64,000 nt of DNA from Fumia xinanensis (GTDB lineage: Bacteria > Bacillota > Clostridia > Oscillospirales > Ruminococcaceae): the NCBI RefSeq assembly GCF_014384905.1, contig NZ_JACRSV010000001.1, positions 496,001 to 560,000 of the forward strand, in the 5' to 3' direction. The position numbers were made by a program, and so were the translations under genes. How positions within the stretch are numbered: the stretch's first letter is position 1; every line of letters starts with the position of its first letter. Under the pieces are notes generated by a model. The model was not told the origin of the DNA and searched no databases. It worked only from the letters and a program-made list of their open reading frames with translations. Below are positions 51,849 to 60,072 of this stretch, one piece after another.

Positions 51849-51966
51849 GCTTTTGCAAATTCGAAAGTTATCGGAAACTTTTCGTTAAGGCGGAGAGTCT
51901 ATTCCAATGCAGGAAACTTTTTTCGACAAAAGAGCGCAAAAATGGTGGAAAATTGCATTTGGTGCT

Positions 51967-51994
51967 TTGTTTTTATTGTAATTTTTGATATAAT
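51967..51994 (+). promoter_or_regulatory. promoter of the SGNH lipoprotein gene
   Basis: TTGTTT (51967-51972), 16 bases, TATAAT (51989-51994). A 90-base leader follows with a small hairpin ACCGGTGCCTACCGG just before the ribosome site. Confidence 0.65.
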
Positions 51995-52087
51995 ATTGAA
52001 AAATGCATATGATAAATCATGATAGGAATAAAACCCGTGTGAACCGGTGCCTACCGGGGAAAAACGCAGCTATAAGGAGTTTTTCAG

Positions 52088-52984
52088 ATGAAAAAGTCTA
52101 TTAATAAATCCGTCTGGAGGAGAAGCGTAGTGGCTGTTTTGACCGCTGCTCTGATTACGGCGGGCTTATCCTCCTGCGGGCAGGATGATCCGTCTTCTGA
52201 GGAATCATCCGGCAGTTCAGTATCAATTTCAGATTCTCAGCCGTCCACCGACAGCAGTATTTCGGAGCAACCGAGCCAAACGCCGCCGGAGTCCAGCAGT
52301 GAACCTGTTGAAGAGCAGTCCAGCGAGGCGGTGGGAAACAATAACACTTACAAACAATACGACTACACAGCTTCGGTTCCGGCAGGGGCAGCTGTGGACA
52401 ACAGCTATTTTGATGATGCGGTGTTCATTGGAGATTCCCGGACTCAGGGATTTATCATTTATAACGGGCTCAGCAATGCAACCACCTACATGGATAAAGG
52501 CCTTAAGGTGGACACCGCTTTTACCAAGGCCGACATCGAAGTAAATGGGGTGAAAATGTCCGCCATGGACGCTTTAGCCCAGAATAAGACCTTCAAAAGG
52601 GTGTATGTGATGCTGGGAGTCAACGAGCTGGGTTGGGCCTACAGCGATATTTTTATCGAGAAATACGGGGAACTGGTGGACAAAATCAAGGAGATCAAAC
52701 CCGATGCTGAAATTTACATCCAATCCATCCTGCCGGTCAGCGAGAAAAAATCCAGCAGCGATAAAATCTACAACATGACGAAAATCAATGAGTACAACAG
52801 CCTGATCAAAAAGATGGCGGAAGATAAAAAGGTGTACTACCTCAATGTGGCTGAGGCGGTGGCGGACAGCAGCGGGTATCTCCCTGCAGAAGCGTCCACC
52901 GACGGGGTGCATCTGAACAAAGAGTACTGCGGCAAATGGCTGGATTACCTGAAAAACCACACGGCCGGAAATATAGGCCAATAA
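52088..52984 (+). CDS. SGNH/GDSL-hydrolase lipoprotein
   Basis: A 298-residue lipoprotein. Signal peptide with lipobox LSSC (Cys about 30), then a Ser/Glu/Pro-rich linker (residues 32-85). The hydrolase domain has Ser117 in IGDSRTQG, Asn179 in LGVNELG, and Asp272/His275 in DGVHLN, the expected catalytic set. Such surface enzymes often remove acetyl groups from wall or polysaccharide. AAGGAG before ATG. Next gene 32 bases downstream is another lipoprotein, so they may be co-transcribed. Confidence 0.88.
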   Translation: MKKSINKSVWRRSVVAVLTAALITAGLSSCGQDDPSSEESSGSSVSISDSQPSTDSSISEQPSQTPPESSSEPVEEQSSEAVGNNNTYKQYDYTASVPAGAAVDNSYFDDAVFIGDSRTQGFIIYNGLSNATTYMDKGLKVDTAFTKADIEVNGVKMSAMDALAQNKTFKRVYVMLGVNELGWAYSDIFIEKYGELVDKIKEIKPDAEIYIQSILPVSEKKSSSDKIYNMTKINEYNSLIKKMAEDKKVYYLNVAEAVADSSGYLPAEASTDGVHLNKEYCGKWLDYLKNHTAGNIGQ

Positions 52985-53016
52985 TGACAGAATCAATTTG
53001 ACAGGGAGGAACCAAA

Positions 53017-53478
53017 ATGAAAAAATTATGTGCCTTTTTAGCAGCTGCGGTGGTATGTGCCTCTATGACAAGCTGCGGGAATCAAAAGGATCTGACGGTG
53101 GACGTGAACGCTATGGCAAAGGATTTAGCGGAGAAGGTCACCTATCAGGATCAGATCGCCCCCATCGACGGCGACATGGCGGGGATGGTTTACGACATCC
53201 CGGAGGGCGTCGACAATGCGGTGATTTACATGGGAAGCGGAGCCACGGCCGAGGAGGCTTCGGTGTTCGAGGCAAAGGATGAGGAAACGGCCAAGAAGAT
53301 GAAAACTTCCGCCGAGGAACACATCAAAAAACAGCGGGACGCTTTCGAGAGCTACATCCCCGAGGAAGTCAAAAAGCTCGACAAGGCCATTGTGGAGCAG
53401 AAGGGCCGTTACGTGGCGGTCTGCGTCACCGACGACACCGAAAACGCCAAAAAGGTCATCGACGGGTATTTGAAGTAA
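53017..53478 (+). CDS. DUF4358 lipoprotein
   Basis: A 153-residue lipoprotein with signal sequence and lipobox MTSC (Cys about 20), then the DUF4358 pattern: DLAEKVTYQDQIAPID...YDIPEGVDNAVIYMGSGATAEEASVF, KQRDAFESYIPEEVKKLDKAIVEQKGRYVAVCVTDD. These proteins are common in gut Clostridia, often beside SGNH hydrolases or O-acyltransferases; function unknown. GGGAGGAACC before ATG. A bidirectional terminator follows. Confidence 0.88.
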   Translation: MKKLCAFLAAAVVCASMTSCGNQKDLTVDVNAMAKDLAEKVTYQDQIAPIDGDMAGMVYDIPEGVDNAVIYMGSGATAEEASVFEAKDEETAKKMKTSAEEHIKKQRDAFESYIPEEVKKLDKAIVEQKGRYVAVCVTDDTENAKKVIDGYLK

Positions 53479-53496
53479 GAGATCGTAATTGAAACC

Positions 53497-53531
53497 AAAA
53501 GCAGTATCCCGGAGTTGGGATACTGCTTTTT
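53497..53531. terminator. bidirectional terminator between convergent small genes
   Basis: AAAAGCAGTATCCC and GGGATACTGCTTTTT with a 6-base loop; it touches the stop of the minus-strand gene. Confidence 0.92.
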
Positions 53532-53700
53532 ATTTATCGTCGATCTCGATGGTTTCCACCTGTTTTTCAAAATGATCAATGTACTTTCGAATCCACTGAA
53601 TGATTTGCTGGTTCATCGACCGTCCGTCGTAGCTCGCCACATAGCGGATTTTGCAAAGCAATTGGTCGTCTAAGCGAAGTGTCAATGATTTTAGTTTCAT
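53530..53700 (-). CDS. ribbon-helix-helix (Arc-type) DNA-binding protein
   Basis: A 56-residue frame, too short for common ORF cut-offs. It begins MKLKSLTLRLDDQLLCKI and continues with DGRSMNQQIIQWIRKYI: a basic beta strand, helix A, a turn with GRS-N, and helix B, the full Arc/MetJ-type fold. A strong ribosome site (AAAGGAGG, 8 bases before ATG) supports it. No partner toxin gene is adjacent. It might be an autoregulated small repressor. The tail (ETIEIDDK) is acidic. Confidence 0.8.
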   Translation of the reverse strand: MKLKSLTLRLDDQLLCKIRYVASYDGRSMNQQIIQWIRKYIDHFEKQVETIEIDDK

Positions 53701-53775
53701 GGGCAATCCTCCTTTGTTTTACTATATCAGATTTTTGCCGGAAAATTGCTTGCTTATAGTTAGCAGGGAAAACAC

Positions 53776-53806
53776 AAGCCGCTGGTATTTTAATAACCAG
53801 CGGCTT
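53776..53806 (-). terminator. terminator of the P-type ATPase gene
   Basis: GCCGCTGGTATT and AATAACCAGCGGC pair; on the minus strand TTGTGTTTT follows. Confidence 0.75.
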
Positions 53807-53814
53807 TCTGACTT

Positions 53815-55893
53815 TTATCTGCGTGATTCCTTCCGCACCTTGAGGATGCGCAGCGAATTGAGGACAGTGATCAGGGTGACGCCCACGTCGGCGAAGATGG
53901 CGGCGGCCATGGGGGCGTAGCCCAAAGCGCCCAACACCAGCACCAGCGCCTTGACAAGGAGGATGAACACGATATTCCCCCGGGCAATCCGCATTCCTTT
54001 GCGGCAGGCGCGGATGGCGGCGGTAATCCCCTTCAGGTTGTTTGACATGAGCACCATGTCGGCGGTCTGAGTTGCCAAGTCGCTGCCCATGCCCATGGCG
54101 ATACCCAAATCGGCGGCGGCGAGGACCGGCCCGTCGTTGATGCCGTCTCCGACGAAAACGGTAACGCCGGTCTGCTTCACGGTGAGCAGGTTTTCCACCT
54201 TCTGTTGGGGGAGCAGGTCGCTGCGGACTTCGTCTACGTTAAGGAAGCCGGCGGTCAGCTCCGCCTGCTCCTTCCGGTCGCCGGTGAGCATGATTGTTTT
54301 CTGCGCGCCCAGCGCCTTCAGTTCGGCGAGGGCTGCTTTGGCTTCCGGCTTCACTGTGTCGCCGATCTGGATGTAGCCTAAGAGGTTTTCTTCATCGGAG
54401 AGGTAGAGGTTTGCGGCGGGGGCGGCGTCCAGCGGAATACCCCGGTCGTTCATCAGCTTGTAGGAGCCGCAGTAGTAGGCTTTTCCGTCCACCATTGCCT
54501 TGACGCCCTTGCCGGCAATTTCTTCCGCCACATCGGGGGCGGGAAGGGCAGCGCCCGCCTTTTCGATGACCGCTTTGGCGATAGGATGGCTCGACACGCT
54601 TTCGCACACGGCGGCAAGGCGGAGGACCTCTTCCTTGTCCAGAGCGGAAAGAGAGCCGTACCCCGATACTTTCACTTTACCGGTGGTCAGGGTTCCGGTT
54701 TTATCAAAAACGAAGTTCTTTGCTTTGGACAGGATTTCCACGTGTTTGGAGCCTTTGATGAGGGCGCCCATTTTGGAAACGGTGCCGATGACGCTGTAAA
54801 AGGTCATGGGGACGGAAATCACCAGCGCGCAGGGGCAGGAGGCCACCAAAAAGATGAGGCTGCGGTTCAGCCAAGTGACGAATTCACCGAGACCGAACAG
54901 GGGAGGCAAAACGGCGATGAGAACGGCGAGGCCGACTACGACGGGGGTGTAGATTTTCGAGAATTTTGTGATAAACCGCTCGGTATTGCCTTTTTCCCGG
55001 GTGGCGTCCTTGACCAGCTCGGCAATTTTGTTGGCGGTGGAGTTTTCGTAGCTCTTTTCCACCCGGCATTTCAGCGCGCCGCTTAAGTTGATCATGCCGG
55101 AGAGGAGGGAATCGCCTGTCTCCGAGCGGACAGGCACGCTTTCGCCGGTGACGGCGGAGGTGTCGATGTCGCTGCCGCCTTCGAGAATGATGCAGTCCAA
55201 GGGCACTCGGTCGCCCACTTTTACGAGGATGGTGTCGCCGACGGAAATTTCCCTGGCGGCGATTTCTCGAACCGAGCCGTCGGGCGAAAGGAGATTAGCA
55301 TTTTCCGGGACGATGTTCACCAGCGCGTCAATCCGTTTGCGGCTGTTCTGGACGGCCTTGTCTTCAAAGAACTCGCCGATTTTAAAGAGGATAGTGACAA
55401 GCGCCCCTTCAAAGCCTTCCCCGATGGCGAAGGCGGCGACGACAGCGATGGTCATCAGCGTCATTTCGTCCAGGGAGAACTTAAATAGCCCTTTGAAACC
55501 GGCAATCAGCAGGTCGTATCCGGCGAACAAAGTCGCGGCGGCCTGTATTGCCAGCCGCAGCCACCATAGAGGTTCGAATGTTTCCCCATGGGGGAGGAAG
55601 AAGGAAACAGCCACCAATATAGCGGCGATTCCCAATAAAATCAAATCTTTTTTACCGGTTTCATGGGTGGCGTGGTCATGGCCGCAGGAACAGCCGCCGC
55701 CTTCCCGACAGAGGGGGCAGTCGCAGCCGGGAGGATGGTCATGTGGGTGAGAATGCTCGTGGTCGCAATGGCAGGATTCTTCGTGATCGTGTTCGTGGGA
55801 ATGGGTATGTTCATTATCCTCAGGGCCACAGGCGCCGCCCGTACAGGATGCTTCTGAATATTCGTGAGAGCCTTTGTGGCGAAATTTTTTCAT
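53815..55893 (-). CDS. heavy-metal P1B-type ATPase (Zn/Cd/Co export)
   Basis: A 692-residue pump. The N-terminus has no HMA fold; instead residues 10-80 are His/Cys-rich (HTHSHEHDHEESCHCDHEHSHPHDH, CDCPLCREGGGCSCGHDHATHE). Then come eight expected helices, the TGESVPV loop, the CPC motif in ASCPCALVISVPMTF, DKTGTLT with the phosphorylated Asp, SSHPIAKAV (HP motif) and GDGINDGPVLAAAD. ATG 55893 is preferred; GGAAAGGA lies 12 bases upstream. An ArsR sensor gene lies just upstream on the same strand. Export of zinc or cadmium is most likely. Confidence 0.93.
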   Translation of the reverse strand: MKKFRHKGSHEYSEASCTGGACGPEDNEHTHSHEHDHEESCHCDHEHSHPHDHPPGCDCPLCREGGGCSCGHDHATHETGKKDLILLGIAAILVAVSFFLPHGETFEPLWWLRLAIQAAATLFAGYDLLIAGFKGLFKFSLDEMTLMTIAVVAAFAIGEGFEGALVTILFKIGEFFEDKAVQNSRKRIDALVNIVPENANLLSPDGSVREIAAREISVGDTILVKVGDRVPLDCIILEGGSDIDTSAVTGESVPVRSETGDSLLSGMINLSGALKCRVEKSYENSTANKIAELVKDATREKGNTERFITKFSKIYTPVVVGLAVLIAVLPPLFGLGEFVTWLNRSLIFLVASCPCALVISVPMTFYSVIGTVSKMGALIKGSKHVEILSKAKNFVFDKTGTLTTGKVKVSGYGSLSALDKEEVLRLAAVCESVSSHPIAKAVIEKAGAALPAPDVAEEIAGKGVKAMVDGKAYYCGSYKLMNDRGIPLDAAPAANLYLSDEENLLGYIQIGDTVKPEAKAALAELKALGAQKTIMLTGDRKEQAELTAGFLNVDEVRSDLLPQQKVENLLTVKQTGVTVFVGDGINDGPVLAAADLGIAMGMGSDLATQTADMVLMSNNLKGITAAIRACRKGMRIARGNIVFILLVKALVLVLGALGYAPMAAAIFADVGVTLITVLNSLRILKVRKESRR

Positions 55894-55978
55894 GTCAATC
55901 AACATTCCTTTCCAGAATATATTGGCCGGTTTTGCAGGGCAAAGGTGCAAAATTCCGGGCTTGAAAGATTTACATAAA

Positions 55979-56359
55979 CTATTTTGCCGGTTGTTCCGAT
56001 AAATGGTAGATCGTGGTTCCGATGATCTCCGCAATATGCTCGTCGTCGATGGAGTAATACACCATTTTGCCGTCTTTGCGGTATTTGACGATACGTGCCG
56101 CCCGCAGTACCCGGAGCTGATGGGAAACGGCCGACTGAGACAAGTTAACCTGCTCGGAGATGTCCTGGACGCACAATTCATGGGTCAGCAGGGAGGTAAT
56201 GATTTTCAGCCGGCTGCTGTCTGACAGCGCCTTGAAAAATTCGCTGGCTTCAAAGATAGTATCGTCATCAGGTATCTCCCGGGTCACGTCGGGAATGTTC
56301 TCATAGTGGTGATGTCCGTCCAGACAGCAGGCGTGTTCCAAAGATTTTTCCAGTCCCAT
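55979..56359 (-). CDS. ArsR/SmtB-family metal sensor (CzrA/NmtR class)
   Basis: A 126-residue repressor with a winged helix (ELCVQDISEQVNLSQSAVSHQLRVLRAARIV) and the alpha-5 metal site D-x-H-x10-H-x2-E in DDEHIAEIIGTTIYHLSE, which binds Zn2+ or Co2+ in CzrA/SmtB-type sensors. An extra N-terminal stretch (HACCLDGHHHYEN) is also rich in Cys and His. It lies 85 bases before the P-type ATPase on the same strand and so forms the usual sensor-pump operon. Confidence 0.93.
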   Translation of the reverse strand: MGLEKSLEHACCLDGHHHYENIPDVTREIPDDDTIFEASEFFKALSDSSRLKIITSLLTHELCVQDISEQVNLSQSAVSHQLRVLRAARIVKYRKDGKMVYYSIDDEHIAEIIGTTIYHLSEQPAK

Positions 56360-56387
56360 CAGAATTCTCCTTTATTCTATAATTAAA

Positions 56388-56440
56388 CATATGAGCATCT
56401 ATTCATTTGTTATTATATGCAATTGTCCTTAAAATGTCAA
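56388..56440 (-). promoter_or_regulatory. promoter and ArsR operator of the metal operon
   Basis: On the minus strand TTGACA (56440-56435), 17 bases, TATAAT (56417-56412) form a perfect sigma-A promoter. Just downstream, ATGA...TCAT (within 56388-56410) is an imperfect inverted repeat like the 12-2-12 CzrA/SmtB site. Repression at this place and release by zinc is the expected mode. Confidence 0.78.
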
Positions 56441-56468
56441 TAGAAATACAAAAAATTTTGAAAAGCTC

Positions 56469-56499
56469 TTGACTCTCACGCTGCGTGGTAAGTTATGAT
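56469..56499 (+). promoter_or_regulatory. MerR-type promoter with 19-base spacer
   Basis: TTGACT (56469-56474) and TATGAT (56494-56499) are 19 bases apart. The spacer holds the imperfect dyad CTCACGC/GCGTGGTAAG. Over-long spacers with a dyad are the hallmark of promoters activated by MerR-family proteins through DNA distortion. The following gene encodes one. Confidence 0.85.
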
Positions 56500-56578
56500 A
56501 GGAATGGGGGATACGAAGGCTTTCGCCGGGCGAAAGTATCCCGTTCATTTTAAAAATAACCAAATGGAGGGGTTTCGG

Positions 56579-57457
56579 ATGAGAACGGTAAAGGAAATTG
56601 CCAAACTGACGGGCGTCAGCGTGCGTACACTGCAATACTATGACGAAATCGGGGTGTTCAAGCCGACGAGGGTGACGGAGGCGGGTTACCGGCTCTACGA
56701 CGACGAGGCGCTGAATACGCTTCAGCAGATTTTGTTTTACAAGGAGCTGGATTTTCCGCTGAAAGAAATCAAAAGTATCATGGAGGACCCCGATTTCAGC
56801 AAAGTAGAAGCGTTTAAGCAGCAGAAAATCCTGCTGACGGCAAAACGGGACAGGCTGAATCGAATGCTCAGCCTGCTGAGTAATCTGGAAAAAGGAGAAT
56901 TGTGTATAAGCTTTCAAGAATTTGATTTGAGTGAATATATCGCGGCGCTGGAAACCTTCAAAAACGAGCATGCCGAAGAAGTCATCAAACACTGGGGGAG
57001 TATGGAGAAGTTCGACGCCTTGATCGAGAAAGTAAGAGCGGATGAAACGGATATCGCCAAAACGGCTATTCAGTATTATGGAAGCGTGGAAAAGTACACG
57101 GCGGCCATGAAAAATAACCTAAGCCATTTTTCGGAGAATATGGAAAAGATGCAAAAAATCAAAGAAGACGGATATGTGGAAAAAAGCAGGAACCTGATGA
57201 AAATGCTGGTGGAAGATATTTCGAAGGATGTTAGTTTGCAAGAAGTACAGGGTGTTGTCGATGAAATTATTCATTTGTTTGATGAAAATCACAGTCCAAA
57301 TATGGATATGGGTGATAACTATTGGGATATCCTCATTGATGGATACCTGCACAACCCGTCTATCATCGAAGTCACGGACTGTCAGTATGGAGAAGGGGCG
57401 TCAAAATTTATTGGTGAGGCGATTCGATATTATTTTGCAAGAAGTAGTTTGCTGTAA
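56579..57457 (+). CDS. MerR-family regulator with TipAS antibiotic-recognition domain
   Basis: A 292-residue regulator. The N-terminal MerR winged helix (RTVKEIAKLTGVSVRTLQYYDEIGVFKP, RLYDDEALNTLQQILFYKELDFPLKEIK) is followed by a coiled coil and a C-terminal TipAS-like helical domain (HWGSMEKFDALIEKV...DNYWDILIDGYL). TipA-type proteins bind thiopeptides or other drugs and switch on resistance genes. ATG 56579 follows TGGAGGGG. It is likely to activate its own promoter; no efflux gene is next to it. Confidence 0.9.
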   Translation: MRTVKEIAKLTGVSVRTLQYYDEIGVFKPTRVTEAGYRLYDDEALNTLQQILFYKELDFPLKEIKSIMEDPDFSKVEAFKQQKILLTAKRDRLNRMLSLLSNLEKGELCISFQEFDLSEYIAALETFKNEHAEEVIKHWGSMEKFDALIEKVRADETDIAKTAIQYYGSVEKYTAAMKNNLSHFSENMEKMQKIKEDGYVEKSRNLMKMLVEDISKDVSLQEVQGVVDEIIHLFDENHSPNMDMGDNYWDILIDGYLHNPSIIEVTDCQYGEGASKFIGEAIRYYFARSSLL

Positions 57458-57499
57458 AGTTTCTAATTTCAGTGAAGCGGAATAGGAATATTTTCGGGT

Positions 57500-57527
57500 G
57501 GACAGGAGGGAACCCTTCTGTCCTTTT
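57500..57527 (+). terminator. terminator after the TipA-like gene
   Basis: GGACAGGAGGG and CCCTTCTGTCC pair, followed by TTTT. Confidence 0.82.
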
Positions 57528-57646
57528 CTGAGGCGAAATTTTATTTTTTAGTTGGCCTTTCTCTATTCACAGCTTTTGTCCAAATGGGAAATGAATGGGA
57601 AAAATTTTCGAACCGGGAAAGAGTGGTATTTTTAGCCAAAATATGA

Positions 57647-57735
57647 TATACTGAATGCAATGAAACGTTAAGCAGTCGAGAGAGCGCCTCCGGGCGCTTT
57701 TTATCTTGACTGCGCGGCCGGTGAAATCCGGCGGG
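57647..57735 (+). promoter_or_regulatory. structured leader of nadE
   Basis: TATACT (57647-57652) may be a -10. Downstream, GCAGTC (57672-57677) pairs with GACTGC (57708-57713) around an inner hairpin AGCGCC-TCCG-GGCGCT followed by TTTTT. Another hairpin GCCGG-TGAAAT-CCGGC comes just before the ribosome site. This could be a terminator-type attenuator. It matches no NAD riboswitch class that I can recall. Confidence 0.45.
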
Positions 57736-57755
57736 ACAAGATTGGAGGAAAAAAT

Positions 57756-59489
57756 ATGCCTTCATTTGTAAAGATAGGAATACTATCAAACCGCGTGGTT
57801 CTTGGAGATCCGGAACAATCAGCAGAAGAGCTGATCCCTTTGCTGGAAGAGCACAAGGGCTGTGGCGTTTTGGTGTTGCCGCCTTACTGTTTGGGTGGCA
57901 ACGTGGGAAAGCTCGCCTGTGGTAAAACGTGGATTGATACGGCGGAGCAGGCATTTTTACGTGTGCAAAATGCGGCAGGTATTTCTATTCTATTGCTGGG
58001 CAAATATCATGAAAACGGAAGTTTGTTTTATGAGATACTCTGTCAGGGAAAAACAATGGCAGAAATTCCCATGGGCGGATATCAATTGTTCAATTTGTGC
58101 GGCATGAGAACTTGCCTGTATACAGCGGGAACAGCACGCCTAGCTTTTGATTTAGGAGCGCTGGAAACGGAAGGCGTCGAGCTGCTTTTGGTCTGTGAGC
58201 AGGCGCCGGCTAACACCGTCAGCCGGGAACGGCGGGACGAAATAATGAAAGTTGTGTCCCGCAGCCTCGGATGCCGTTTGTTTTATATAAATGGAGGGGC
58301 AGGGGACACTTCAGCCCCATATCTGTACGAGGCTTCCGCGGCGGAATATTTTCTGGGAGAAAAGGCTTTTTCGGAAGAAGATGCCATGGAGGCGGTATGT
58401 TATGAGTCAATCCTAGATCCAGAGCTCATAAAAGGATATAAACGCAATCATGGATTGCCTCTTGCACCGAAGAAAGAGCTTGTGTGCTTGGAAGTTCCCC
58501 GCTGCAACGATAATGAGTTTACCGTCAGCGCCGACCCTTTTCTACCGAAAGAAAAAGCGGATTTTCTCGAAAGGCTCTTTGTCCTTCAGGCGTCGTCGCT
58601 GGCTGTCCGCCTGCGAAATATCGGCGCCCGCAAGGTAGTGCTTGGCGTTTCGGGCGGGCTCGACTCCACACTGGCGCTTCTCGTGTGCCAAAAGGCAATG
58701 GATTTATTGAATCTGCCCCCCGAAAACATAGTGGCGGTGACTATGCAGGGCTTCGGCACCAGCGGGCGAACCTATGAAAACGCCCTGAAACTGATGCAGG
58801 GCCTCGGCTGCACCATCCGGGAAATTCCCATCCGGGACGCAGTGCTCCAGCATTTTTCGGACATTGGGCAGGACCCGCAGGTGCACGACACCGCCTACGA
58901 AAATGCGCAGGCCCGAGAACGGACTCAGATTTTGCTGGACATTTCAAACCAAATCGGCGGCATCGTCGTGGGGACGGGGGATTTGTCCGAAGCGGCGCTG
59001 GGATTCTGTACCTTTGCCGGGGACCACATTGCAAATTATAATGTCAACGTCTGCGTCACAAAAACCATGATGCGGCAGATGGTTTCACATTTGGCGGAAA
59101 GCGGGCGATTTGCCTCCTGTGGCGGCGTACTCCGGGATATTTTGGCCACTCCCATCAGCCCTGAGCTGCTCCCCGCTGACGAAAACGGCGGTATCGCCCA
59201 AAAAACCGAGGAAATTTTGGGGCCCTATGAGCTTCACGACTTTTTTCTTTACTATTTTTTGGAGTACGGATTGTCGACAAACTCGCTGGAGTTCTACGCC
59301 CAAAAAGCATTTCCAGAAATTTCTTCTGAAGAGATCGGACGGTGCGCGAAGCTGTTTTTCCGCCGATTTGTGCAAAACCAGTTCAAGCGCTCCTGCGCGC
59401 CTGATTGTGCATGTTTAACAGAGGTAAATCTGACGGCAGCAGCCTATGAATTCCCAAGCGATTGCAGCAGTAAGGTTTTTCAGAGGTAA
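57756..59489 (+). CDS. nadE: NAD+ synthase with degenerate glutaminase domain
   Basis: A 577-residue enzyme making NAD from deamido-NAD. The C-terminal synthetase domain (from about 285) is intact: LGVSGGLDSTLALLV (ATP loop), GTGDLSEAALGFCTFAGDH, ISPELLP. The N-terminal nitrilase-like domain (1-260) looks eroded. The usual catalytic Glu in 'FPELCLTGY' is replaced (LPPYCLGG, Pro43) and no PK motif for the catalytic Lys is seen; a Cys remains at 120 (GMRTCLY). The protein is about 60-70 residues shorter than typical two-domain NadE. It may use free ammonia. ATG after TTGGAGG. Confidence 0.9.
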   Translation: MPSFVKIGILSNRVVLGDPEQSAEELIPLLEEHKGCGVLVLPPYCLGGNVGKLACGKTWIDTAEQAFLRVQNAAGISILLLGKYHENGSLFYEILCQGKTMAEIPMGGYQLFNLCGMRTCLYTAGTARLAFDLGALETEGVELLLVCEQAPANTVSRERRDEIMKVVSRSLGCRLFYINGGAGDTSAPYLYEASAAEYFLGEKAFSEEDAMEAVCYESILDPELIKGYKRNHGLPLAPKKELVCLEVPRCNDNEFTVSADPFLPKEKADFLERLFVLQASSLAVRLRNIGARKVVLGVSGGLDSTLALLVCQKAMDLLNLPPENIVAVTMQGFGTSGRTYENALKLMQGLGCTIREIPIRDAVLQHFSDIGQDPQVHDTAYENAQARERTQILLDISNQIGGIVVGTGDLSEAALGFCTFAGDHIANYNVNVCVTKTMMRQMVSHLAESGRFASCGGVLRDILATPISPELLPADENGGIAQKTEEILGPYELHDFFLYYFLEYGLSTNSLEFYAQKAFPEISSEEIGRCAKLFFRRFVQNQFKRSCAPDCACLTEVNLTAAAYEFPSDCSSKVFQR

Positions 59490-59659
59490 ACCATGGAAAT
59501 CCTGGGTCAATAAAGATTTTTATTCGCATTTTATATATAATTTGTACAAAAAACTAGTTTATTTGCCCAGCCTTTTTCAGTAGGAACTCTATTGTAAATT
59601 TGACGGATTGGGTATATGATTAGGTGCATAGCAAAAATGTGAAATTTTCTTGTGAAACT

Positions 59660-59689
59660 TTGCTTCTTTTACAGATAATGGTTTATAAT
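59660..59689 (+). promoter_or_regulatory. candidate promoter of the V-ATPase operon
   Basis: TTGCTT (59660-59665), 18 bases, TATAAT (59684-59689). The first V-ATPase gene starts 57 bases further on. The 170 bases between nadE and this site are AT-rich, with nothing else seen. Confidence 0.6.
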
Positions 59690-59745
59690 AGAATGGCAGG
59701 ATGTTTTTCATTCTGCATCAACCGGGAAAGGCCAGGTGATTTCGA

Positions 59746-60057
59746 ATGGATGATATTATCCACCAGATTTTGGACATTGACGCCCGCGCGCAGCAGAAGC
59801 TGCAGCAGGCATACGAGGACCGGGATCACATGAAAGAAAAACTAGACGGGCAGGTCGCCGAAATCCAGCAAGCCCAGCGAGCCGTCTTTGAAGAAAAGGT
59901 GCAGAAAGTACGCGATTCCCGCAAACAGCAGGAAAACAGCGAGGTGGAAAAAATCCGTGAGGCTGCAAATGCCGCTACCCAGAAATTGGCGGAACAATTC
60001 GAGAGCCGAAAGGACGAATGGCTGCGCCAAATCGTCGATTCGGTCCTCAACGGCTAA
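59746..60057 (+). CDS. V-type ATPase peripheral stalk subunit (G/H type)
   Basis: A 103-residue, almost wholly helical protein (DDIIHQILDIDARAQQKLQQAYEDRD, QAQRAVFEEKVQKVRDSRKQQENSEVEKIREAANAATQKLAEQFESRKDEWLRQI), with heptads typical of the G/H stalk of A/V-type ATPases. AGGTGAT before ATG. First gene of the operon; 15 bases before the C-subunit gene. Confidence 0.8.
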   Translation: MDDIIHQILDIDARAQQKLQQAYEDRDHMKEKLDGQVAEIQQAQRAVFEEKVQKVRDSRKQQENSEVEKIREAANAATQKLAEQFESRKDEWLRQIVDSVLNG

Positions 60058-60072
60058 AGGAGATGGAAACCG

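Noticed and set aside
57714..57740. Cobalamin-riboswitch-like words (GGTGAAATCCGG) before nadE
   Set aside because: Only one short block resembles the B12 core; the other conserved parts of that riboswitch are absent in the 100-base leader.
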